From NCBI GenBank assembly GCA_963693305.1, contig OY855908.1:5570501-5634500 (forward strand): DNA of 64,000 nt. The letters are read 5' to 3'. This stretch comes from Meandrina meandrites. Its lineage: Eukaryota; Cnidaria; Anthozoa; Scleractinia; Meandrinidae. The stretch's first letter is position 1, and the number at the start of each line of letters is the position of its first letter. This document shows positions 1-10,923 of the stretch, one piece after another. Under the pieces are notes generated by a model. The model worked only from the letters and a program-made list of their open reading frames with translations. It did not search any database and had not been told where the DNA came from. Both the position numbers and the translations under genes were made by a program.

Positions 1-2175
1 CTCTACATCCGAAATGTAAGACCTCCCCATCCCACCCCACCCCACCACAAAACAAAATTTGGGCTCTACATCCGAAATGTAAGACCTCCCCATCCCACCC
101 CACTCCACCACAAAACAAAATTTGGGCTCTACATCCGAAATGTAATACCTCCCCATCCCACCCCACCCCACCACAAAACAAAATTTGCGCTCTACATCCG
201 AAATGTAAGACCTCCCCATCCCACCCCACTCCACCACAAAACAAAATTTGGGCTCTACATCCGAAATGTAAGACCTCCCCATCCCACCCCACTCCACCAC
301 AAAACAAAATTTGGGCTCTACATCCGAAATGTAATACCTCCCCATCCCACCACACCCCACCACAAAACAAAATTTGGGCTCTACATCCGAAATGTAATAC
401 CTCCCCATCCCACCACACCCCACCACAAAACAAAATTTGGGCTCTACATCCGAAATGTAATACCTCCCCATCCCACCACATCCCACCACAAAACAAAATT
501 TGGGCTCTACATCCGAAATGTAATACCTCCCCATCCCACCACATCCCACCACGAAACAAAATTTGGGCTCTACATCCGAAATGTAAGACCTCCCCATCCC
601 ACCCCACTCCACCACAAAACAAAATTTGGGCTCTACATCCGAAATGTAATACCTCCCCATCCCACCACACCCCACCACAAAACAAAATTTGGGCTCTACA
701 TCCGAAATGTAAGACCTCCCCATCCCACCCCACCCCACCACAAAACAAAATTTGGGCTCTACATCCGAAATGTAAGACCTCCCCATCCCACCCCACTCCA
801 CCACAAAACAAAATTTGGGCTCTACATCCGAAATGTAAGACCTCCCCATCCCACCCCACCCCACCACAAAACAAAATTTGGGCTCTACATCCGAAATGTA
901 ATACCTCCCCACCCCACCACACCCCACCACAAAACAAAATTTGGGCTCTACATCCGAAATGTAAGACCTCCCCATCCCACCCCACTCCACCACAAAACAA
1001 AATTTGGGCTCTACATCCGAAATGTAATACCTCCCCATCCCACCCCACCCCACCACAAAACAAAATTTGCGCTCTACATCCGAAATGTAATACCTCCCCA
1101 TCCCACCACATCCCACCACAAAACAAAATTTGGGCTCTACATCCGAAATGTAATACCTCCCCATCCCACCACATCCCACCACGAAACAAAATTTGGGCTC
1201 TACATCCGAAATGTAAGACCTCCCCATCCCACCCCACTCCACCACAAAACAAAATTTGGGCTCTACATCCGAAATGTAATACCTCCCCATCCCACCACAC
1301 CCCACCACAAAACAAAATTTGGGCTCTACATCCGAAATGTAAGACCTCCCCATCCCACCCCACCCCACCACAAAACAAAATTTGGGCTCTACATCCGAAA
1401 TGTAAGACCTCCCCATCCCACCCCACTCCACCACAAAACAAAATTTGGGCTCTACATCCGAAATGTAAGACCTCCCCATCCCACCCCACCCCACCACAAA
1501 ACAAAATTTGGGCTCTACATCCGAAATGTAATACCTCCCCATCCCACCCCACCCCACCACAAAACAAAATTTGGGCTCTACATCCGAAATGTAAGACCTC
1601 CCCATCCCACCCCACCCTGCCACAAAACAAATTTGGGCTCTACATCCGAAATGTAAGACCTCCCCTTCCCACCCCACCCTGCCACAAAACAAATTTGGGC
1701 TCTACATCCGAAATGTAATACCTCCCCATCCCACCCCACCCTGCCACAAAACAAATTTGGGCTCTACATCCGAAATGTAAGACCTCCCCATCCCACCCCA
1801 CCCTGCCACAAAACAAATTTGGGCTCTACATCCGAAATGTAATACCTCCCCATCCCACCCCACCCTGCCACAAAACAAATTTGGGCTCTACATCCGAAAT
1901 GTAATACCTCCCCATCCCACCACACCCCACCACGAAACAAAATTTGGGCTCTACATCCAAAATGTAATACCTCCCCATCCCACCCCACCCCACCACAAAA
2001 CAAAATTTGGGCTCTACATCCGAAATGTAATACCTCCCCACCCCACCACACCCCACCACAATAAAACAAAATTTGGGCTCTACATCCAAAATGTAATACC
2101 TCCCCATCTCACCCCACCACAAAAAAAAATTTGCGCTCTACATCCAAAATGTAATACCTCTCCACCCTACCTAGT
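1..2175. repeat. 63-bp satellite array, about 34 monomers
   Basis: Head-to-tail monomers of 63 bp (ctctacatcc recurs at 1, 64, 127 and so on); late copies from about 1615 are 62 bp with a ccctgcc variant. Variants alternate at fixed positions (gtaagacc or gtaatacc; ccccactcc, ccacacccc or ccacatccc). The C-rich half of each monomer reads on the minus strand as runs of G4 separated by T or A. By comparison with the array at 17180-19062, this array sits in the intron just upstream of the main exon of a paralogue lying left of the window. ORFs called here are repeat translations. Confidence 0.95.
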
Positions 2176-2262
2176 CTCCATAGCAGCCGTTTTTAGTGTT
2201 GTCACGCAGCACTCCTGAGGAGCGTTGCGTGACGACACTAAAAACGGCTGCGAAGGAGACTA
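2172..2262. repeat. Short palindromic MITE, TAGTCTCC family
   Basis: About 91 bp, nearly a perfect hairpin. It opens TAGTCTCC and closes GGAGACTA; arms contain CAGCCGTTTTTAGTG and its complement CACTAAAAACGGCTG, and a central CACGCAGC/GCGTGACG pair. Related copies lie at 27273, 54968 and 55312. It interrupts the degenerate right edge of the satellite. No coding potential. Confidence 0.8.
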
Positions 2263-2730
2263 CACCCTACTCCACCACAAAACATAATACGGGCTCTACA
2301 TCCAAAATGTAATACCCCATGATGGAATTTGCACAGCTTATAACATGTAAATGTATAATGTGCAGTTCCAGAAAATATTCATGCCTTCCTCAAGGAAGGT
2401 CAATGAAAATTCTGAGGGTGGGGAATCTCAAAAGGCAAATTTTTGAAAGGAAAGTGTGGGGCTTAACTGGAATTCCAGAGGGGGTGGGGGGGGTTTCAAA
2501 CCAAAAAACTTCCCATTTGAGGGGTATGGATATTATCTGGAACAACACAATCTCATGGCAGTTCTAAGCTTTTCACAGAATGATGCCCCAAGGGAGAAGC
2601 AGAGCCCTTGTTTGATGTTATATGTGATGACTTCTCTATACAAACCATTTAATACCAAAATAATGTGGAAGATGTAGTGCTGACATTTGGCCTAGATTTG
2701 TACCTAGAGTTACTTTAAACCAATTCCTAC
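2263..2730. other. Intronic paralogous DNA, no gene seen
   Basis: The first bases are degraded satellite. The rest aligns by eye with 19070-19343 and 62400-62553, the same position of two other gene units. It holds a copy of the end of a small repeat (ggtatggatat followed by ctggaac), also seen near 20453-20645 and 21351. I see no coding exon. Confidence 0.6.
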
Positions 2731-2830
2731 CTGCAGTTTCAACTTCTACCATCATCATTTAGCATATTCTTGGAAAGTACATCACAGCTCGGGACCAAAG
2801 ATGAATAGAAAATCTACCAGTGAAAACTAC
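2731..2830 (-). other. 5' exon cassette 4 of the off-window paralogue
   Basis: On the minus strand a 100-bp segment follows an acceptor ending CTTCAG and ends CTGCAG before GTAGGAATTG, a reasonable donor. The same segment with the same splice-like edges is at 19344-19431 and 62554-62651, always between a satellite array and a first exon. Its frames are not consistently open between copies, so it is probably 5' UTR. The gene it would serve has its main exon left of base 1. Confidence 0.5.
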
Positions 2831-3519
2831 CTGAAGAAATAAAAAAAAGTAATGAATGGAAATTAAATATCATGACAAACGTTTTCTGTAATCTTCTAGG
2901 CCTTTAATAAGAAGGGGGGGGGGGGGGGGGGGGAGAGAACAAGTCAAGAGAATCACAAAACTAATGATATTATTACCACTGTTTGCATTTATACCTGTAT
3001 ACCTGACTTCGGAAATCAAAACAGCTGCGGAAATGTTTCCAAGATTTCTGTCATTATGATGGTCCTACATGTTATATTAATATATCAAATCGTCTGTTGC
3101 AACTAAGCGTGAAAAGGTCATTAAAAAACATGTTCTAAATGGGTATCAAATGTTGCATGATTTGTAATCATACTTCAATGTTTAAGGTGGTTTTAGATAA
3201 CATTGTATATAATTTTATGCTGATATGCAACTTCAAGAAATCTGGCTTAGAATGTGACGTTTGTTCTTGATCATTAATTAAATATACATTAGACATCCAT
3301 TCAGTAATGATTGCTGGATTATCCCCAGAAACAACACAGTATACTAGCTCTCCAGAATTGTTGAATTCTTCTTCTTTATAAATGTAACCTGCTTTTTCAA
3401 CAGAGGATGATTTCTCTGCATAAGGCATATATGAAATGTGGAAAACTTGTGGGGGTGATTTTGCCGCTTTGCAGATTCTTACACCTTAAACTTACTTAGT
3501 TTACCAAAATATTTCTTAC
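2831..3519. other. Intron-like DNA with poly-G tract
   Basis: Contains a poly-G run near 2914-2935 and DNA paralogous to 19432-20450 and 62652-63520. The minus-strand frame at 3168-3428 contains a peptide including NSGELVYCVVSGD. The paralogous stretch near 20330-20420 encodes a similar piece but acquires stops and indels, so I do not call a gene. Confidence 0.5.
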
Positions 3520-3605
3520 CTGCAGTTTACTACATCATAATCATATATTATTCATCACTTTGAATTTGTAAGCTCATGCAATATTTTACCACCAGTAAAA
3601 AGTAC
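3520..3605 (-). other. 5' exon cassette 3 of the off-window paralogue
   Basis: Minus strand: acceptor ATTTCAG, 86-bp body, donor CTGCAG|GTAAGAAAT. Paralogous to 21413-21507 in the next unit. The body resembles cassette 2 (CAAATTCAAAG motif and CTGCAG end), so cassettes 2, 3 and 4 look like duplicates of one ancestral exon. An in-frame TGA interrupts the frame that is open in the 21413 copy. Probably UTR or a dead exon. Confidence 0.5.
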
Positions 3606-5093
3606 CTGAAATAAAAAAGGAATATTATTAAATTAATTACTATCTTATTATCTTATGAATATGCACTAAGGTCTATCTGTTTAAGTCAGACATACAAGAA
3701 AAGAGATTGGGGAAGGGGGGGGGGGGGGGGGACATGGTAAACAGGTCAAATAATCACAAAGCCAAAGGCAATAAAATTAATTAACTCAATGAATTAAAAT
3801 CAAGAAAAATCAATACTGTGATCCCAGGGGAGTAATTATTCAAGTGGAGGATTTTAAAGGATTTTTTGGGGTTTGAAAAAGGGGAAGGAAAATTTGGCAA
3901 GTATTTTTTTGGGTAGGTATTAATGGGTTTTTTACAATAACTGAGCAAATTTTCCACGCTGATTGGCTAATTTTTATTTGTCAATAAGAGTACAGACGGA
4001 TGAAATTTGAAAAGCTGACGCAATCAGCGAAAGTTTGTCAAACTTTTCGGCACTGATTCAACACTGCATTCTTGATAAGGCGAGAATCATTCCACAAATA
4101 TAGAGGTCTTCAATGAGGAAATCATCTAAAATTTATGGGTTCAGAAACTGAAGAAACCATTGCAGCCTTAGAGCAAAAAGATGAGGATGTTTATTGAGGC
4201 TTCAGACCTGAAAATCGGCTGTGAGCGGGAAATTAATGCGGCTTGTAGTGTAGTAAGATGCTGAACTGCGTTTTAGTGGATAATTTTGTTAACAGTTTTC
4301 ACTGGATTAAAGGTTAGTTGAGTAATTCGAATTTTACTTTGTATTTCTGGCCGTATTCTTACTAAACGTTTAATTTACGAGCCTGTGATTCTCCGTATTA
4401 CAGCGATGAAATTCAGATATTTATGCAGCGGTGCGGTGATCGCATCTTCCATACTTTGACTCTTGCATTTCTTTCCTTTGTTTGAAAATCAGTTTTGGCT
4501 TTTTGATATTTTAAAAAACAAATTGACATTAGTTTTTTATGCGTCTGTCCTGTTATTGATGATAAATTTCGTCATAACATTGTCAAAGTGTTGTAGATCT
4601 ACGAGCCGCTAGGCATAAAAAGCTAACGTCAATTTGTTAAATTCAATAGTCCACAAAGTATTTCAATTTCTAATGTTTTTCTTTGTGTTGCAATATATCA
4701 TTTAACCCTTTCTTAACATTTAGAAAGAAAAAATTGGCATGGTAACTTTTGGGGGTCATTTTTGCGACAGGGATTTTTTGGGGGGGTTTTGTTGAAAGCC
4801 CTAGGATTTTTGAGAGCTATGAATTTTGCCTCCCTTCGATCACCCCCGTCACTTAAATTCCAGAGTACCCCCCTTGGGGATTTTCATGAGAAGTTGCACG
4901 TTGACGGTGTGACGAGTTTTCAATCTTCATTTATTTAAAAGCAACAATTTGATGGTTGTACGATTACCCCTTTTCAGCAGGGAGGATGATATCTTTGTCT
5001 TTTCAAGCAAAATGTACAGTGAAACCTCCGGGCTGATCAAGATTCGTATCTATAATAGCTTATAATGTATACAGTTCACTAAAATTCCTGCAT
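3606..5093. other. Gene-free intron-like DNA
   Basis: No supported gene. A poly-G tract lies near 3716-3731. Parts near 4920-5090 match 21730-21920 (for example a shared aaaagcaacaatttgatg), placing this stretch between cassettes 3 and 2. The remainder shows no recognisable structure. Confidence 0.5.
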
Positions 5094-7479
5094 GCTCCGT
5101 AAAAACTGAAATCTTAAATTAAGACATTTTTTCATCTTAGAGACTGGTGCCTAGATAAGACGGAAATTTTTACTTAATTTAAGACGCTTCATCTTAATAA
5201 GATTAAAAATAGTCTTAAAATAAGACAATAACTACTTAAAGAGGAGGCGCGTTGGAAAGATGAACGTTCATCTTAACTTAAGAGCGGTTGTCTTAAAGTA
5301 AGATTTTTTATGCCTTAACTTGAGTTTCATAACGTCTTAAATACAAAGTGCCTAGATAAGGTTCATTTTCTTCTTATTTTAACATTCAAACATATCTTAA
5401 TACAAGATATTTCTTGTCTTAATTTACGATTTAAGATCTAACGGGAAATTTGAAAAATAACGGTCACTCGTTAGCGGTAAAAATGGTGCATACAGAACAT
5501 TTGCGTTCATAACTGGCTTGTTCAAAAATGATAAATAAATGCAACACTACAAATATCATGACAAACACTTTAATACGCTTATAAATTCAAACAACACATA
5601 AACAGAGATAAAAGGAACACGCAGGCCTTAGCTGTTTCAAAATATAGACGGTAACAGACCTGCGTTGAACGATGTGTTCAAATCTGCTTCAGTTCACCTT
5701 CAAACATACAGCTATTCGCTATTGAATTAAATCGTCTTCCAACTCCAAGAATTTTCTAGCAGCTCCGACCTCATCCTCTCTTGCTTGGAGATAATATCTT
5801 CGTCAAATGCAAGTGTAAAGAGAATAACGGTTTAGTCAAACCAATTTACCTCAACGAGAAACGTAAAATAGCGCCTAAAACTCGTAAAACTGTGGCACAT
5901 CAAATAAAGCTGATGCAATTTCGGATCGAAATTAGCCAATCAAAAACCTTGCTCAATTATAACTGACGCCACTTTGGATTGAAATTAGCCAATCAAAAGA
6001 TTGTTCTATTTTCTGAGAGGTCCACCTCGCATAAAAGAGCGATGGTAGTCAGAAAAGTGTTTTCCTGCGACAAAAATTCCGGCTAATTTCGGCTGGAATT
6101 AAGAATGGAACAGCATTTCTTCCGGAAATTCCATTCTAAAAATGGGGACTACATGCTTAAGAAGTCCTCCTAGGAAGGTTGAAACGGAAAGTCGAAGTGC
6201 TCATACCATTTCTTCTGAAATTAAAGTTACTTCTGTTTCTAGGCTCACACGATTATGCCACATGGAGAAATAGTGTGCCTGCATGTTTATTCATGCCTAT
6301 ACAGGCATTTTTCCTGTTGGTAAACTTTTATATAATTTTCCTGCACATAACAGCAAATGACTTTTCACAAGCTGTGGGGTATGCCGGTATGATATTATCA
6401 ACGGTTGAATTCTGTTTATATAAGATTTAAGAAGGGTCGCATCTTCATTTTCTATTTAAGGAGGCTCACAATGGTTTCCAGCACTTTTTCAGTTCTTAAA
6501 CTTTGATGGGTCAGTACTACAAATCATTATCATTTGCTGTTAAAATAATGATATCGAACAAATGTTCAATCATTGCTGAACAAGTTGTAGCTATTTCAAT
6601 GACATCATTGGTTACCATAGCAACAGGTTAGCCCGTTAAAAACACCCTTAATTTTGCCTTTAAGTGCTTATAACTCAAAAACAAGCACGGTGACCCCCAT
6701 TTTTTATTATTGAATAATGATCAGCATGTTGAAATGCAAATTTTTGCAAAGTTAAAAAAATTTCTATCTAGTAGTTTCAGAGCCACCTTAAATTTTCGGA
6801 AATTTAAAAAAGTTGAATCTCAACATGCTGATCATTATTCAATAATAAAAAATGGGGGTCACCGTGCTTGTTTTTGAGTTATAAGCACTTAAAGGCAAAA
6901 TTAAGGGTGTTTTTAACAGGCTAGACTGTTGCTATGGTAACTAATGACATCATGAAAATGGCTACAACTTGTTGAGTGATGATCGGAAGTTTGATATCCT
7001 TATTGTGGTAGCAACTGATAACAGTTTGTAGTACTGACCCATCAAAGTTCAAGAGCTGGAAACCATTGTGAGCCTCCTTAAGAAGCGGTACATCTTAATT
7101 AAGATGGTGTTATCTTAAAAATCTGAAAAGCATCTTAAATTATGGTTAAGATGAAAAAACATCTTAAATTAATAATAGCTTTCTTTATTTAAGACTCAAG
7201 TATTCTTAAGACTTTTATTAAAAGATGAATGCGTCTGAAATTAAGACGCATTTGTTATCTTAAATTAAAACTCATCTGCCACTTATCTTAAGTAAGATCC
7301 ATGTCCGTATTAATTTAAGAGGCGTATAATAGTATCAGACTGAATTGAAGATGACTCCGTCTTAAGTAAAGTGAGTGTTGTCTTAAGAAAAGACTATAGC
7401 CGTCTTATTTTAAGAATGCATACATATTACCTAAGAAGGATAATATCTTAATTTAAGATTTCAGTTTTTACGGAGTGTA
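5094..7479. mobile_element. 2.4-kb foldback element with CTTAATTTAAG-type arrays
   Basis: Ends are inverted copies: CTCCGTAAAAACTG on the left and CAGTTTTTACGGAG on the right, each running into AAATCTTAAATTAAGA or its complement. About 400 bp at each end is filled with variants of CTTAAATTAAGATG and CTTAATTTAAGAC on both strands. Comparison with the paralogous site at 21910-21930 indicates insertion at the 3' edge of exon cassette 2. It encloses an independent TTAA-flanked element. No transposase is visible; superfamily unassigned. Confidence 0.75.
6460..7077. mobile_element. 618-bp hairpin MITE flanked by TTAA
   Basis: TTAA at 6456-6459 and 7078-7081 flanks ends GGAGGCTCACAATGG and CCATTGTGAGCCTCC. 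Inverted arms run inward with further long matches, including AACAAGCACGGTGACCCCC and its complement. TTAA target duplication fits piggyBac or Kolobok-type transposition. Nested inside the 5094-7479 foldback. Non-coding. Confidence 0.8.
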
Positions 7480-7540
7480 ACTGCGGCTGGAATTACTACG
7501 TCCTCAATCAATTTTCGCTTTGAATTTGTCAGCTCAGGTC
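7480..7540 (-). other. 5' exon cassette 2 with damaged donor
   Basis: Minus strand: acceptor TCTATTACAG followed by GACCTGAGCTG and about 60 bp ending in GCCGCAG. The intact copies at 21924-21984 and 44528-44588 continue into GTAAGA or GTAGAT. Here the next bases are TTACACTCC from the inserted foldback, so no donor remains at the normal place, and an in-frame TGA follows GACCTGAGC. This suggests disrupted or altered splicing of the paralogue left of the window. Confidence 0.5.
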
Positions 7541-7744
7541 CTGTAATAGATGACGATAGTACACTTAAAACGAAAAAAGTTTTGCACAACCGTATACCAA
7601 AATGCACTCGAAAAAAAATTCGATCGAGGAAAGCGGAAGTGAAACACAGCTCATTAAATGATCCACAAATCAGTGTTCAAACAAACAGGAACCTTGTGCT
7701 CTTTTTAATAAGCCATGAATAACAAATAATCATCCTGAACTTAC

Positions 7745-7930
7745 CTTGTTACAGAAAACCAGATCTGCAGTTCTGCAAAGTTGAGCATTTCAACTTAGCA
7801 AACACCAAAACAACAGAAACAACACCTCGAGAGTTGGAATGCAAGGCAAATGAAAGCAAACCCGCACAGAGATCTGGGACTGACCCAGAATCCCCAGCGC
7901 GCAAAGTCAGGAATGGCGCTGGAATTTCAA
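7745..7930 (-). other. First-exon candidate of the off-window paralogue
   Basis: Minus-strand segment ending TGTAACAAG|GTAAGTTCAGG, a near-consensus donor, conserved at 22193 and 44790. Further 5' it contains a conserved CCCAGATCTCTGTG block and GGATTCTGGGTCAGTC. The 5' limit is a guess; no TATA box is convincing. An AANNGAAA motif is present in all three copies. Probably 5' UTR. Confidence 0.5.
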
Positions 7931-8060
7931 CCTTTGGGAGTGTGGAATAATGTCCATAGGATTATGAGTTTTTATAATGTCATCCATTTTATTCGGTGTC
8001 TGTTGTCATCCACTTTATTCGGTGTCTGACATCTGCATGCAGACTGGAGACTAAACGTTT

Positions 8061-8075
8061 TTAGTATCACCCAAC

Positions 8076-8113
<38 letters not shown>

Positions 8114-8352
8114 GCTACTAGAGGACTATTAGTAATAGTTATCGAGTAGCGAAATTCGTGACGCTTTCTTTCGTACGTTTTATTCCCAAATAAATCTTTC
8201 TTCGACTTGCATTTGCTAACTTTATTACTGTCCGACTAGCTGGGTGATACTAAAACAATTAGACCCTTTACCCTCAAGGGCCACGGGTCAATAGCCCAAT
8301 AGCCTCATGGGCTATTGACCCGTAGCCCTTGCGGGCTACGGGTCTAATTGTT
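8061..8352 (-). mobile_element. Composite element 1: palindrome plus TIR body
   Basis: Body 8061-8253 has TIRs TTAGTATCACCC and GGGTGATACTAA. Immediately adjacent, 8254-8352 is a palindrome starting AACAATTAGACCC and ending GGGTCTAATTGTT, with an inner hairpin GGGTCAATAGCCC/GGGCTATTGACCC. The junction keywords recur, with different stems, in 22613-23108. The paralogous uninterrupted site is near 45810-45830 (gactaaacgtgaatattg). No ORF. Confidence 0.7.
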
Positions 8353-9047
8353 AAATATCGTGTCGCCATTTATACAATTATTGAGAGGGTAAACAGGCTA
8401 ACGGGGGCGCTATTCAGGCTTAGGGAAGGACCATTATTTTTCTGGAGGGGGGGGGATGAAAAATCTCTCTCTACAAACTTTTTTTTTTTATCTATGCACC
8501 TCTGCAAACAGTTTTTTTCTAACAACACCTTCCTGCAAACAATTTTTTTTCGATCTTTTTAAGCGATGACGCCATTTTATGACGTCATCGGTTAATGCTG
8601 TAAAGGGGAAAAGCGATGGAATTTATGGAATTTTTGGGGTGATGTGCGATTACTCCTGAATTGAACCAAATAGCACTGGGAACTAGGTGCATGGTTCGTG
8701 TTCTTTTTAAGCGATGACATCATGTCATCGGTCGTCGTGGAGTGGACGGGATCTGTTGTCTGTTGTCTGTTGCGATTGACCGATCTGTAGAACCGAATAG
8801 AAAACACTGCGTAGAACTCAAAGCAAAATACTCCCGGGCAGTTAGAAAGGACCGATTCTAAGTATGAACAAAAGAGACAAATTATATTTGACGTGTTTTA
8901 TTAGATTTAGTAAACAGAAATCTTTACGCCGTTGCCATGGCAACAGTTTTGCCGCAAAGACTTATTTCTATTAACACTGACATTCCCAGTTTATTCTTAA
9001 CCGAAGGTGATGCACCCCCAACAAGCTAACGAAGATAGTTAAGCTAA
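8353..9047. other. No gene seen
   Basis: DNA after the insertion (about 8353-8412) matches 23110-23175. Two short segments starting ttttaagcgatgac (near 8558 and 8705) each contain a small dyad around ATGACGTCAT or ATGACATCAT. No supported coding region. Confidence 0.4.
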
Positions 9048-10097
9048 GATGGGTACCACGTGTGTCCCACGCCAGTTTTTGGGCATGTAAACCTCAACCG
9101 ATTTTTCTGATTTTTTGCAATCGAAATAACAAATGTTCAAATTTTATAAAGCTTTAAATTATAGGGCAAACAAAATAAACGAATACGAGATATTAGCGCT
9201 TTTGAAAAAATATATTTATGAACATACCACGCCATATGCCACATTCATTGTTAAATAAAATGCATGAATACAAAGCTCAGCCGCAATTTTATCCGTGGCA
9301 TGTTTATTTCCAGGTGCTAAATAATCTTGAGAATGCGGCAAGTTTGAATAATTTACTGTAACACGAGCGTTTTCAAAGTGCTCCAAAAGGGAAGACTAGA
9401 GGTAGCTATCTTGGCGAGCCAAATTCGACGACTTTCATCGAGACTAGACACACGAAACTAAATAAAGTTGTTTGCACATATGCTGTATTTTGTCATACTT
9501 GAAAATAAAAGAAAAAAAATCGGTAGATTTTTCTTAATTCGAAAAAAATGAATATTTCAAAATTCACAATTTGCACACCGTAAACCTCTTCCTCTTCATT
9601 TGTTTACAACTTTTGCTGGGAGTTTCCGATCTTTCCATACTTTTCAGCAACGTTTTAGCTGGCATTAAGCTTTCAAATAATCTATGGGATCTTAGCATTA
9701 CTTAAACGTTGTTGTAACAGCTCCCAATTATACACAAGCATAATATTTTGAAACAAAAGTTCAACAGTCATCTGTGCAGCAATTTCTACCCAGCCGATTT
9801 CGTTGAAACTTGCTCATTTTAAAACTTGGATAATTTGAACTAGTTGACATTAATTAGAAAAAAATCTATCGTCACGTTTGGAAAATATTCGCGTTTTTTT
9901 CATAAATATATTTTTTTTCAAAAACGCTAATATCTCGTGATCGTTTGCCTTGTTTGCCCTATAATGAAAAGCTTTATAAACTTTGAACATTTGTTATTTC
10001 GATTGCCAAAAATCAGAAAAATCAGTTGAGGTTTACATGCCCAAAACTCGATTTAGAAAAGAGCACCTCCGTTCCCAAACAATAGCCGCGGGCCACC
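9048..10097. mobile_element. 1-kb foldback element next to TTAA
   Basis: Inverted arms of about 110 bp: GGGCATGTAAACCTCAACCG near 9080 pairs with GTTGAGGTTTACATGCCC near 10026-10043, and both run inward through AACAAATGTTCAAA and its complement. The right edge GGCCACC is followed by TTAA; the left edge is preceded by CTAA, a possible mutated duplication. Non-coding. Confidence 0.6.
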
Positions 10098-10315
10098 TTA
10101 AATGGCACAACTACAAATGTCTTTGACAACTCGGTCACCCACAACAGAAAATATTGGAGCAAGACTACCTAAGCCTATTTGGCATTGCAGTTCGTGTTAT
10201 TACGTTTTTAATACCACGATGACTTCGATATTACACGAAAAAAAATCACGTGAATTTCCCGTTTTTCGCTATAGGACCGTGAAACTTAAACCCGCGGAAA
10301 CCGTAAACATTAACA

Positions 10316-10317
<2 letters not shown>

Positions 10318-10400
<83 letters not shown>

Positions 10401-10410
10401 TAATAATAAC
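10318..10410. repeat. (AAT)n microsatellite
   Basis: Uninterrupted AAT for about 80 bp, then one ATG interruption and more AAT. It encodes only poly-Asn or poly-Ile. A similar AAT tract lies at 45842-45889. Confidence 0.95.
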
Positions 10411-10803
10411 TTTATTAACGTGTCAAAAGGAGTAGCTGAGGGGAAAAGTCCCCTCTAGTAATTGTGGACACCTAATTAACTTATTAAAACCATTCACTTA
10501 TTATGAATACTACAAAAACTGGCACATATATTGACTTAACTAAAAGCTACAAATATATTAAAATTGTGTATCCTAAACTACATTAAAATATTAAAATTAT
10601 TCAATGTGTGCAGTAACAGATGCATAATCCGTAATAGAAGGCGGAGAGTGGAGTCAAGGGCTCACCCTGCTCAGTAATTTTTGCAAATCTAGATAAGGCT
10701 TTAAGATACTTGGTCAGATGGTACTGCATCATCCAGTCAGTAAATTCGTCTGATATGCCAACCAGCAGTCTGCACGTTTCACTCTTGTAGCGTGATCCTC
10801 TTG
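10411..10803 (-). other. Candidate last exon of gene 1 with poly-A signal
   Basis: Minus strand: pyrimidine-poor acceptor TTTTTTTAG at 10804-10812, then CAAGAGGATCACGC. The same exon start occurs at 27814 and 55897, each the same distance downstream of its large exon. Joined to the AG|GTCAGT donor at 11718, the frame adds eight residues and stops; all three units stop at the same TGA. A canonical AATAAA is at 10416-10411. The alternative open frame is poorly conserved, so most of this is probably 3' UTR. Confidence 0.5.
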
Positions 10804-10923
10804 CTAAAAAAAAGAAACAAAAAAAATTAAATATAGGCCATTATATAGAAAGACCAAATATCAACGGTCTGAATTAAACTGAATCAAAAAGTAACTGAGA
10901 AATCTCAACAAATTCATCCAAAC

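Noticed and set aside
1764..2122. Minus-strand ORFs in the satellite
   Set aside because: They translate the 62-63-bp repeat, with periodic peptides and no independent support.
1..2175. CRISPR-like regular spacing
   Set aside because: The whole 63-bp unit is conserved, with no unique spacers between repeats, and the context is an animal genome; it is a satellite.
3168..3428. Possible exon with the NSGELVYCVVSGD peptide
   Set aside because: The paralogous stretch near 20330-20420 carries stops and frame changes, and splice edges are not conserved; probably non-coding intron.
10102..10458. 118-codon ORF with poly-Asn
   Set aside because: Open mainly because it crosses an (AAT)n microsatellite; the flanks match non-coding 3' flank of other units.
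10720..10803. Longer reading frame in the candidate last exon of gene 1 (SRYKSETCRLLVGISDEF)
   Set aside because: It does not match the phase of the donor, differs at many residues from gene 2, and is stopped early in gene 3; the in-phase short tail is preferred.
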